Below, piece by piece: positions 35,765-45,899 of a DNA stretch of 64,000 bases. Under the pieces are notes generated by a model that did no database searches, had not been told where the DNA came from, and saw only the letters and a list, made by a program, of their open reading frames with translations. Made by a program: the position numbers and the translations under genes. Origin of the DNA: Gnetum montanum. Its lineage: Eukaryota > Streptophyta > Gnetopsida > Gnetales > Gnetaceae. Position 1 is the stretch's first letter. Each line of letters begins with the position of its first letter. The DNA is taken from contig MNCI01005926.1 of the NCBI GenBank assembly GCA_015680685.1, forward strand, positions 1,159-65,158, read 5' to 3'.

Positions 35765-35860
35765 TGTTAAGCTAAGTAGTTATGCAAAAAAGTACAAAAT
35801 TTATGCAAAATAGGGTGAACAAACAAGGAAACCAGGAAACAGCAAACAAGGAGAAGAGGA

Positions 35861-36510
35861 AGGCTTTACGTCTTGCCGGATTCCAAAGGAACCGTCGAGG
35901 TGACCGATTTGCACCACACAAAGCGTAAACAACCGCGAAGAGGTGTCATGTCTACGCTAGTGCGTGATGAGGTACAGAGTGCATGCAAAACTACCATAGG
36001 ATAATTTTAGCTAACTGGAAACCAAGAAGGCTTTAAGTCTTACAGGATCCTAGAGGGACCGTCGAAGCAATCGACCTGTACCACACAAGATGGGGTACAA
36101 GACGCATGCAAGAATACCATAGGGCAAGTTTAGCTAACTAGCAACCAAGAAGGCTTTAAGTCTTATGGGAACCTAGAGGGACCATCAAAGTGACCAACCT
36201 CTACCACATGGGATGGGGTACAGGACGCATGCAAGACTACCCTAAGGTGGGCAAGCTAACTAGCAGTCAAGAAGGCTTTGTGTCTCACAGGATCCCCGAG
36301 GGACCGTTGGAGCGACTGCTCGATACCATGCAAGATGGGGTATAGAACGCATGCAAGACTACCATAAGATGAGCTAATTAGCTAGCGATCGAAGGCCTTA
36401 TGTTTTGTGGGGCTCACGAGGAACCGTTGAGGTGACCAATCTACACCACACAATGTGCAAACAATTGCAAAGGATGTCACATTTACACTTACGTGTATCA
36501 TGGTGAAGAA
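35861..36510 (-). repeat. Leader tandem repeat, unit about 121 bp, five copies
   Basis: Units begin with AGGCTTTA/G..TCTT at 35861, 36028, 36151, 36273 and 36393; spacings are 167, 123, 122 and 120 bases. Each carries GAGGGACCGTCGA-like and GATGGGGTA..ACGCATGCAAGA blocks. It lies between primer site and gag start, in the 5' untranslated leader. Confidence 0.8.
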
Positions 36511-36552
36511 GGCTCATAAAAATACCATGACATGTGGAAAAGACACCAAAAG

Positions 36553-36570
36553 GCCCTCCTTCTAGCACCA
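36553..36570 (-). other. Tat element primer binding site
   Basis: Minus strand reads TGGTGCTAGAAGGAGGGC, six bases inside the 5' LTR. The plus strand accordingly ends in CCA like a tRNA 3' end. This kind of site is found in Tat-type elements, where it is usually assigned to tRNA-Arg; the exact tRNA is not checked here. Confidence 0.65.
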
Positions 36571-36576
36571 AAAAAC

Positions 36577-38283
36577 TATAGTGACCGAAAACATCGATGG
36601 CTGGAAAACACTGAGGGGTCAATAGGTGCGACAGTTTCGACCTCATACCCGCGGGAGGGCCGTGCTGGGTGTGTGTGGATACGGGGTTCCCTGAACAGTC
36701 TGGTTGATCAGACAGGAACTTAATCGGCATCTATATAGCCTTTTGCAACATATATTTTTGAAAAAGGAATGAAAATGTAGAGTAATTCTTGAAAGTAAAT
36801 GAAGCAGAAGAAGAAAATAGTGTAAAAATGCAACAGTAAGCAGGAAACAATGTAGAATATGGTTAGAAAAATGCACCGCTCCGAAGTTGCAATCTTTCTC
36901 TATTAGGGTGGATACAATTCGTTACACAGGGTAGAGGAGTGTAGAAATCCTGAGAGTAACTGAGACATGTAGAGTGAGATAGGTTGCATGCTTTGGTTCA
37001 ACCTTGGGTGCTAACAATATAGGGATTCTACCAAGGTGGTAGAAAGGGAATAGGACAATATGCCAGCTAAAAGTGCTAACTATTTGCAATGTCAAACAAA
37101 AATCTTACAATGCTTGATGTTACAATGTGCATGAGAGAAGGCTTGAATACTAGAGTGAATGCCAAGGAGATGAAAAGTTAAGGAATTGGGGAGAATTCCT
37201 CACTTTTTGAATGCTATTTCTTGAAAAATTTTCCGAACTTCTTGAATGTCATTTTCCAGAAAATTCCCAAAATCCAAAGATAGTCCAACCCCTTGAGCGT
37301 TGCTCATCAGGGTATTTCTAGGGCTAAAGGGCACGCGAAGGGAGTGGTTTGGATGCCACATGCCTCGGGCCCACGTTCACTTGCTGGTGCCACACATGTC
37401 ATGTATGACTGTTGGACCTACAAGACCATTATAATGTAAACCTGCTCTGCCATAACTGTAAACCTGCCACATCATAATTGCACCGTCAATGTTTGGAGAT
37501 GTGTGCCAATGGTACAATTAGGTGAAGTGCATTGATGTCGCACAACCACTCGCATGCCTTGCTGTGCTTTATAGTGTATCATGCTTGGCATAGCATAGCA
37601 CCTTGTTGTGCATTCTACTACATGTGTGTTGCATGTTTGCTATGCTATGCTACGTTACGTAGTGTAGCATAGCGGAGAAACTAGCCTTAGTTGCGAAAAA
37701 ATTTTCGATTTACAAACTTTGCTTCTACGAGACTTGCAAACTTGCTGACCTCGCCCTTTGAGCTACCTTTTGTCTCTTCCACAAGATTGCTATTCCTTGC
37801 TACGCATTGTAGCTTAATGTAGCATAGCAACAGACATGATCCTTTTCTTCCTGACAAAAAGGAACATTGCTGAAGGAATTTAAAATTAGGCGTGGGGACT
37901 AGCCGTGAAGATGTTGTCATGTTACGCTACATCTCATGGTGTAGTGCAGTGTAGCACTCCATCCTGCAATCATCTTCTGAAGCTTGCTACGCTACATAGT
38001 GAGGCGCAACGTAGTGTAGCAGACTTCATGACCTAGAAAACTTGCCAAACTATTTTGTGCATCCAAAATGCTACTGCCAACTCTGGGCACAATTTTTGAG
38101 CAGGCTGTCAGCTTGACAATCTAGTTAGGTGGATAGGCATGATGATCCATAGAGCCAGTTTTTACCTAAAGTAGAAAATTTGCAGAACTCAGAATGTTCT
38201 CCTCCCAAAGAACTATCGTGGTGCCATGCAAGCTGCAAGGCCTGGGGAAGCAAGAATGACCCTGCATTTTTTGGGGTGTTTCA
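36577..38283 (-). repeat. Tat element 5' LTR
   Basis: 1707 bases, partner of 20365-22066. The place of the TATA box reads TATTTCTAGG on the plus strand (37313-37322) where the 3' LTR has TATTTATAGG, so the promoter copy that would drive the element has lost the TATA core. Confidence 0.9.
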
Positions 38284-38288
38284 GGAAC
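38284..38288. repeat. Target site duplication, right
   Basis: GGAAC, immediately after the LTR end GGTGTTTCA; partner of 20360-20364. Confidence 0.85.
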
Positions 38289-38910
38289 TCCCTTTGATTA
38301 ATAGAATACATCATCTTAAACTTTGAAGATCTCTTGATCCCTTAGTTTCCTCCCTTGAAACCTTTAAGTATTGAACAATTATTTGCTTAATAAGAGATAC
38401 TTAAGAATATTTTTTTCTCATTGATCTCTACTTAACTAGATCTTACATCTTTCTCCTTTCCTTGATGGCTAGAAGATATTTCCTTAAATCTTCTCAAAAT
38501 ATTTTCCAAGTTAGTTTTGAATTTTTTGATATCCCTTCTAAGCTCTTTTACACTAATAGCTATGGTTGTCATATCTTTCATAGATCTAAAGGTTAAACTT
38601 AAAGTAGTAAGAATGATATCCAAAATAAAATGCATAAATATCCACAAAAGTGTTCCCTTTATTCAAGGAAAAATAATAAGCTTCAACACAAAAGTGTAAA
38701 ATTGAAGTAATGCATTTCAAATCCTAGTCTTTTAAGAAAATGGATGTTCAATTATCATGAAAGAAATCTTATTTGACAAGATTTAAGAAATATTTACCAA
38801 TAATTATATTCTTCAAACTCTTAGTAGATGTAAAGCTCAATAATTCTTCAAATTTCTTCAAAATCTTGATGAAGATAATATAATTCAAGTATGTATTTCT
38901 CCAAACCAAG
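38289..38910. other. Internal sequence of element X, right part
   Basis: About 620 bases with no recognised protein. Together with 20224-20359 it makes up the whole interior of element X. Confidence 0.45.
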
Positions 38911-38923
38911 AGCTATAATACCA
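38911..38923 (-). other. Element X primer binding site (iMet type)
   Basis: Minus strand reads TGGTATTATAGCT against the usual plant TGGTATCAGAGCT complementary to initiator tRNA-Met: 11 of 13 bases. It sits six bases inside the 5' LTR, the right place. Confidence 0.65.
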
Positions 38924-38929
38924 AATTTA

Positions 38930-39310
38930 TGTGGAGCCTACCTCAATAGATCTAAAAGAAAAACCACTACATAAGATTCCTAAGAAAATTAATCTTAGAG
39001 AACAAGAATAACATAATGAAATGTAGAAAATTTTCTCTTTTATAAAAGAACTCTCAAAATATAGAGAAACACATCAAATATTGGTAATCCAAGCTTAACT
39101 CACATCTCTCCCAAGGTTCTTAGAGGCCATACATGTTCCCTATCAATTCCTTAATTACTCAAAATGGATTAAAGACTTAAGAAAAGACACATATAAGAGA
39201 TTTTCTTAATTTATCTCAAGTTCTCTCCCTTGCCTCTCACTCAATTTTCCTTGCACAAGCTCTCTTCTTGCATAAGCTCTCAAGAAACCTCTTAAATATT
39301 TTTCTCTTAA
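38930..39310 (-). repeat. Element X 5' LTR
   Basis: Starts TGTGGAGCC at 38930, six bases after the primer site. Matches 19830-20208 in order. Its right border is uncertain because element B begins at 39349. Confidence 0.55.
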
Positions 39311-39348
39311 CTCTTACTCTCTCTTACCGAAACCTAGGTCTTGGATGC

Positions 39349-40212
39349 TGATGAGTAGCAAGGTACCCCTATGCCCAACCATATGAATCACTAAAGCATT
39401 CACACAATCCAATCAAATTCTATGGACCTATAGTTCTTTAGTGCACTAGTTCCTCTAGGAAGTGAAATGGGCATTGAGAATATTCGCTGTCCTCTCAATT
39501 CCACTTGTGAAGTACAAGTATATGGTTAAGTGCAACCAAGGCATGTAATTTTTATCATTTTGTATTTTATAAGTTTAATTGCCTACAACAAGAATGAAAA
39601 GTAAATTAATTTAAGATCTAATCATCTACTACCTAGCTAGCCTAACACAAGTACTCATCCCACTTTCTTGGACACATCTTAAACACATATAGCCCTACTA
39701 GTATACCAAACATTAAGTGTTTCTAGGTTACCAAGTGCTACACATATGCTTGAGGTGGCCATGCTTATGTTCATTAATAACTAGAAATTAATTACTTAAT
39801 TAAAGTGCATTAAAGTGAAGTGCATGAATATTAAATGCATCAAGAAAACATTAATCTATGCTTAATGCTACAAGGATGATCAAAATGGTTCGATTTTATT
39901 CTTGTCACACTACTATGCTCAGGTACATCAGTGCTTGAACAAAGATTTGTACACACTCAAACTCCTACTATGGGAACTCAAAAAATATTCTAACTCTAGA
40001 AAAAACAAATTGTAAGAGCTTTGCTAACTATAAAAAAATGATATAAAATTGATATGAAAATCGTGAGCCCAGGTGCTATATTTATAGGTTAGCATATGCC
40101 ATGCAATATTAGATATCTGATGATGCATCCTAGAATTTGATATCAGGTATCTAATATTGAGGCTCCAATATTGAGTATTTGATATCGGAGCATGTTAGAA
40201 CATGACTCATCA
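39349..40212 (-). repeat. Element B 3' LTR
   Basis: 864 bases, TGATGAGT to GACTCATCA. Minus TATA (CTATAAATATAGC) at about 40075-40088, then GATATC/GATATCTGATGATG words up to the outer end. Purine-rich tract TTTAGTTGTGGAGGTA (minus) lies immediately inside. Confidence 0.88.
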
Positions 40213-42199
40213 TACCTCCACAACTAAATGAAAACACATCCTCAAGTGAAGAAGAGGAGGAACAAGTTCCTTAAAAAATATTAGGGAGGTATGGAATTAT
40301 TGATTGACATACAAAATGACTCAAATGAAATAGATAGACTCTTAGTGCCCAAGTGTATGGAGTTAAAATCTTTACAAAATTTGGTGTTCATGATAAGAGA
40401 AGTGAATACCTTGAATAGAACTAACATCCAATGCCTCTTGGTAGCTAAAGAGAAAGAGAGAAGATCCCACAATCATGAATGGTACTCATCTTGTGGTACT
40501 ACTACATCATCCTTGGTGAAGATAGTTTTGCTTCCAATCCATGCTTCCCACTGCAATCATAACAAAATTGTGAATTACTATGTAATATGTAACACATAGC
40601 TGGTAAGTACCTTGTCTTGTCAGTGGTTACACTTGGCTAGGTTTTGATTGTGGTAGATTGATTCTTTTAGGAGTGTTAAGTAGGCCATTAAATTAGAAAA
40701 AGTTCGAATAAGATGAAATGCTTGAATAGGATATAAGAATTTATAATAGTAATAATAAAAGGTTTAATTGAAAAAGGTTGTGAAGATGCACACAAGTAGA
40801 TGTCATTGATGAGGTAAAAAAAAGGATTTGATTGTGAGAGTATCTAAGGATAAACAACTTAACTAACCAAACCAAAAGATATTCAAGTGGGTCCTCCCAA
40901 AAGTAGGCATAGGCCTTTTATTTCCCTCACATAAATTCAAATTGAGGAATCTATGGGCCCCATGGATAATTAATGGTTATGGAAGGTACAAAAACTTGAA
41001 AGAAACTACCTAAGAAGTTTGACACATCAAACCAGGACATCAAACAAGAACATGAAACTAGTAGTGAGATGAAACATGGAAAGCATAAATGGATGAGAGA
41101 GTGTGTGTGGAATGGAGTTCCTAATTAAGGTCACATGAAGTCCCTTGTGAATTTTATGGTTAAATGACTTGATAAGATCCATCCTAACCAAATTTAGTGA
41201 CTTTTCATCATCATTCTAAGACCAGTCCATCCCCTGAGACACAAAAGTACTCCCATAGAACAACCACCATTCGTTATTAGAGAAGAAAAGGGAAGTAGAA
41301 AGTGAGAAAGGACCTTAGTTAGAGGGGACCTTAAGGCATGCATAACATATATTTCTAGTCCCATAACTACTGCTTATAGCCTATTTTTTTTGTTTAAAGG
41401 TTGTTCTTTGAATTCCAATTGATTTTTTTTTTGAAATAGAAACCACACCATGCAAAGACTTATTCATTTATTGTTTCTATGGGGTGTGCTTTGAATTCCC
41501 ATCATTTTTTTTGGAATGAGAACCACACCATGCAAAGACTTATTCAACTTCCTTTTATTGGTCAACATAGAATGGTAAGAAATCCATGGAAACACACATG
41601 TAGCCAAGCAAGTAGAAAAGCACAAAGAATACTGAATCCCCTTGAAGTCACACCCTATTCAAACCTTTGAATCCTTTCCAATTCTAGAAACTAAAAAAGT
41701 TACAAATTCATTATAGTTTGGTTTCTAGAATTTCTAGAAGTCTAAGGGATTGCACATTTCTAGAACAAGGAAAGCAATAGAATTTGTGGATGGATGGATG
41801 TTGTCGACTCACTACCTATTGCATGAAAAGAAACCATGTCCTCATTATCAGTAACAAAATTTAAAGCTATAATAAAGATACCAAAAATAAAATAACAAAA
41901 TAGTACCTGCCACCATCAAGCAATGAATGACCACTATGTTTGGCACTTATTAACAAAAATTTAGAAAATCACACCAAAATAAAAGAAAATATAAAAGACA
42001 AGTGTAAAATATTTGAGAATTAACAAATGTACTAATGATGTTGTGAAACAAAAACTAGAAAAGATTAATAACATGAAAACAAGAAGATGTAAAATAAAGA
42101 ATGTGTAAAACAAAAAGTTGTAAAAAAAATGGTGAAAAATTGAGGAGTTGCTTATATAGTCAACATGAATGGTCATCTCCTCCACAACTGAGTTGAAAG
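40213..42199 (-). other. Element B non-coding region 3' of integrase
   Basis: Matches element A 8400-10449 from about 40620 on. Contains a local tandem duplication of about 85 bases (41402-41466 and 41487-41543, both with ACCACACCATGCAAAGACTT). The accessory module seen in A and C is missing. Confidence 0.6.
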
Positions 42200-43400
42200 G
42201 ATTAAATCTGAAATATGGAGCATGGTTGTCCATCTGATGAGGCATTTGTTGTGTTTGCTAGTTTATGCTCATGGAAAGCTTTGACTTATTGTATGTTGAC
42301 TTGCTATTTCTTGTCTAGGCTCTCAGGTTTCTAGATCATCATGGCCCTAGAAGGAAAATTTTCATAAAATATATAAGGTCCTTCCCACAACATTTAGAAC
42401 TTAGTTTGTTTTGGTACATATGTGAGATTCTAGTAGAGAACCTTATCTCTTGGTTGAAATTTAACTTTTCTAATTTTAAGGTCATGACACTTTTTGTTGT
42501 TGGACTTGTGCACTCATTAGATGATAGGGGCACTAATTGGTTCTCATCTAGCAATTTAAGATTCATTAGTCTTTCTTTTTATGCTAGACTTAAGTCAATG
42601 TTGAGGTCATAGGTTGTTGAAAGGATATGGACCTCAAATTAAATAGGAAGTGTTGGTAATATTCCATACACAAGCTCATAGGAAGAGTAGCCTATAGGAA
42701 GTTTTCATGTTGAGTGATAGGCTCAAAGGGAATTGTTAAGGTTCATGCTCTAGTCTTTCCTATATTTGCTAATAGTTCTTGTTAGAATCCTTGTGATTTT
42801 CCTATTGGTAACCTTAACTTGACCATTAGCTTGGGGGTGGTAGGGTGTTGTGAGTTTATGGTCAACCCCCAAGTGTTGCATGAGCTTCCAAAAAGTAGTG
42901 CTTGTAAAGTGAGTTCCATTATAGAAATTAATGCATGTGGCATACCAAACCTATTTACAACATTTTATTGTACAAACTTAGTAGTAGTAGAAGATGTATA
43001 GTTCATGACGGCTGCTGCTTCTACCCATTTTGTACAACATTCAACAACGACTATGATGTACACCTTCCCATTTGACATGCGCATGATGGGATCCATGAAG
43101 TTAATGCCCCAGATGTCTAAGGGTTCTAGTGGTTAAATCTATTGTTGAGGTTCCTCCATTTGAGTAGTTACTCCAAAATCTCATTGAAATCATTCACTAG
43201 AGTAGACATATTGGTGAGATCCTTGAATATTGTTGGCCAATAGTACCCTGCCATTAGGATTTTAATGGTCATGCATCTCCTAGAAAAGTGGTCTCCACAA
43301 GGACATGTAGAGATGTTCATTATCTTCATAAAACATTTTACCTAGTGAAGAAACTATTGTTTCTTTCAGTGGTCTAACCTTTGTAACATCTCTTAGGTGA
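42200..43400 (-). pseudogene. Element B integrase
   Basis: Matches element A integrase in order on the minus strand, with LWEGPYIFYENFPSRAMMI near 42330-42390 as the GPF/Y C-terminal module. The core is very broken, with several stops per 50 codons. Confidence 0.7.
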
Positions 43401-43499
43401 GAAGATAGGTGAAAATTTCATCATACCATTTAGGCTCATTGGATAATTGTTTAGTTATAGCCCTAGCAAAGAGGAGTTTGTCAAGAAACATATCAAATA

Positions 43500-44000
43500 G
43501 TGGGCTTTCTTTCTCTTTGTTGTTCCATCATAAGCAAGACAAGTGATCAATGACCACATTCTTAGTGTTCTTTTGATCTACCATTGTATGATCAAATTCC
43601 TATAAGATCACCAGCAATAATATGACACAAGGGCTCACAATTTTCTTATTCATCAAGAAGTGGATGGCACTATGGTCCATGTGCACAAATACTTTGTATC
43701 CAAGTACATAATACTTGAACTTTTCTAAAGTAAACACCATTTCCATCAATTCTTTTTTTGTCATGGTGTAGTTTAGCTATGCATCCACAATGCTTTGGCT
43801 AGCACAGTGGATGTAGTATGGACATTTCTTGTCATCCATCTACATAAGCATAGTTTCCAAGTCATAATTTGATGCATTTATCATAACATGAAATGGTTTG
43901 GACTAGTCAGGTACTTATAGGATTAAAGTTTCTATAGGTTTCTCATTTAGCTATTGGAATGCTTGTTCACATTTTATGGTCTAGACAAATGGAGCATCTT
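43500..44000 (-). pseudogene. Element B RNase H
   Basis: Aligns in place and order with element A RNase H; recognisable words around 43690-43800 (minus) for the TxKEL.AVV...KF.YY.LG.KV region and the following H-S-A-I-H-F-L part. Many stops. Confidence 0.65.
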
Positions 44001-44079
44001 TCTTTATTATTTCTACCAAAAATTTTACAATTTTAGAGAAATTCTCTATGAATCTCCAATAGTAGCTAGTATGTCCAAG

Positions 44080-44740
44080 GAATGACTGAACATCTTTGAT
44101 AGTTTTTGGTTGGTGGATTATTTCTTGGATGAATCTTATTTTTTCAAGGTCAATCTTAATTCCTAATTGTGATATTCTATTCCCTAATACAATGCCTTCC
44201 TAGACTGTTAAATGAATCTTTTGCTAGTTGAACCTAAGCTTTGTCTCAACACATCATTTCAGTACATTCTCAAGGTGATCTAGGACTTACTCAAATGTAG
44301 CTCCATAAGTGGAAAAGTCATCCATGAAGACTTCCACACCACTACCAATTTTCTATTAAAAAATTCTTAGAACTAAGCATTGAAAGGTAGCAGGGGCATT
44401 GCATACACCAAAAGGCATCTTGCGATATGCAAAAGTCCCCCAAGGACTTGTGAATGTTGTTTTGGTCAGGTCCTCTGGTGCGATTTTGATTTGGTTATAG
44501 CCACTATAACCATCCAAAAAAATATAGTAGCAATGCTTGAATATTGTGTCTAACACCTGATCAACAAATAGTAAAGGAAAATGGTCCTTGAATGTTGCCA
44601 TATTTAGTAGCCAAATATTGATGTAGACCCACCACTTGTCACCCTTCTTTGGCATAATCATGAGTGGACTAATCCACTTACTATCTATAATGGGTTAAAT
44701 AAACCTAGCCTTGAGGAGTTGTCTGATTTCATATTTGATG
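44080..44740 (-). pseudogene. Element B reverse transcriptase
   Basis: IMPKKGDKWWVYINIWLLNM, then ATFKDHFPLLFVDQVLDTI, FLDGYSGYNQIKIAPEDLTK, TTFTSPWGTFAYRKMPFGVC, NAPATFQ. These are Athila/gypsy RT motifs with the first catalytic Asp intact (LDGYSG). The YxDD part further left (near 44300) is broken (VFMDDF-like SGVEVFMDDFSTYG on the minus strand after stops). Confidence 0.85.
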
Positions 44741-45395
44741 ATCTACTTTAGTTTGGCATTCAATCACCTATGACACTATTTCTTTGGCTTCATGGCTAGA
44801 TCAATGTAGATGTGATACTAGCATATCCTATGATTAATCCCTATGAGTTCAAGATATGATCAAGAAAAAGATACTATCCATTTTTCAACCACATTTAATA
44901 ACATTTTTTCTATTTTGGATAAAGATTTGCATTGATTATTACTGGCTTCCCATTTTTTAAGAACACATATTCCATGCTAGCTAGTAGAGATTTTAGTTCA
45001 AGGAACTCTTGCTTGAAATTTTCAAGAATTTCCAACTCTTCCCAATAGGTATCATCGTTTGCATCATTAGATAGTTGATGATGAACTTGCTCTAGTTTAT
45101 CCATGCTTGCAACATATTCACCTATCAAGGTCTCAGTTGGTTCTATGAAAAGTGTGTTACTCTTAGAATTAGTATTCAGCCACTAGGTAACCTCCTATTT
45201 TGTGGCTACTATATATATACACCTTTGAATTTTTACTTATGGTGCACACTAGTTGCATGCAAAGATAGATGTTCATTTCACAGCCTAGAGTTTCTACACA
45301 CAATTGCACCCTATATCACTCTACATGATGCATGGAACTCACTTCTTCTCAATATTTCCAAATGTATTTTCTTTGGACATTTCCAGGGAAATATC

Positions 45396-45800
45396 TTAGA
45401 TGTCCATTCTTGCATTAATGGTGCTTAGGCATGCCCTTCCCATGATGATTGGGAAGTCCCCTTTGCAATTCTCCACTTTGATCACTAGGAAATTAGTAGG
45501 ATAAGACCATCCATAGATAGTGGTCATAATGTCTTCTACCAATCCCAATTGAACAATAATGGATAGGTCTACCAATTCTAATATGATATTGCTATTCTTT
45601 AAACGAGGTAGGTTCCATGTAGTATACATCTCATGAGAGATGACGTTGACCCTAGAACCTGAGTCAAGAAGATCATTGCATGGTTCATTCCTAACAATAT
45701 GAAAATAGATCAGAGGACTCCTGGGATCTACTAACTTCTTGGGAAGGTTTCCAGCATGGATCCAATTAGATACAACATTAGTTAGCATCATAGTATGGAT
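45396..45800 (-). pseudogene. Element B aspartic protease
   Basis: Open for 131 codons: CNDLLDSGSRVNVISHEMYT has the intact D-S-G-S active site; then LGLVEDIMTTIYGWSYPTNF and FPIIMGRACLSTINARMDI, equal to the ILGRPWLST.DA end. Best preserved protease of the window. Lies between gag and RT as expected. Confidence 0.85.
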
Positions 45801-45899
45801 CCTAAGTGATGCTTAGTTTGAAGAAGACTAGAAGGTATTTGATACAGAGGATGAAAGAGGAATAGAGTTATCAACTGTAGGTATATTTGAGGGCTTAGT

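Larger units (their letters stand above)
20365..38283 (-). mobile_element. Giant Tat/Ogre-like Ty3/gypsy retrotransposon, 17.9 kb
   Basis: Bounded by 1.7 kb LTRs and by a perfect 5 bp target duplication GGAAC (20360-20364, 38284-38288). Read leftwards: LTR, primer site, about 121 bp tandem repeats, gag with long Pro/Gln/Thr-rich part, protease, a 5.9 kb block holding a gene on the opposite strand, RT, RNase H, a second RNase H-like domain, integrase, hairpin repeats, LTR. The YVDD..VKS motif of RT and the second RNase H after it are hallmarks of the Tat lineage, which includes Ogre and Grande. Size and the large block between protease and RT recall Ogre, which has an intron there. All frames are broken, but long segments stay open (449 codons in RT). 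Confidence 0.9.
19830..39310 (-). mobile_element. Element X: small non-autonomous LTR element, split by the Tat element
   Basis: Two diverged direct repeats, about 19830-20208 and 38930-39310, share order and words (TTAATCTTAGA, AAGCTTA, CAATTCCT, CTCTCTTCTTG). Next to the right copy is an iMet-type primer site on the minus strand; next to the left copy is a purine-rich minus-strand tract (20209-20223). Removing the inserted Tat element (20365-38283) and one GGAAC leaves an internal region of only about 0.8 kb, with no gag or pol seen. The element is therefore non-autonomous (TRIM/LARD-like). Copia parentage is suggested by the iMet primer site but not proven. Its own target duplication could not be found, perhaps because element B inserted right at its edge. 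Confidence 0.6.

Noticed and set aside
20365-38283. Reading the block between the 1.7 kb LTRs as a host gene cluster on the plus strand
   Set aside because: Target duplication, primer site and full minus-strand gag-pol show a retrotransposon; only 26967-31406 runs the other way.
38905-38925. tRNA gene fragment suggested by AGCTATAATACCA
   Set aside because: It fits the complement of an iMet primer site next to an LTR; no cloverleaf can be made around it.
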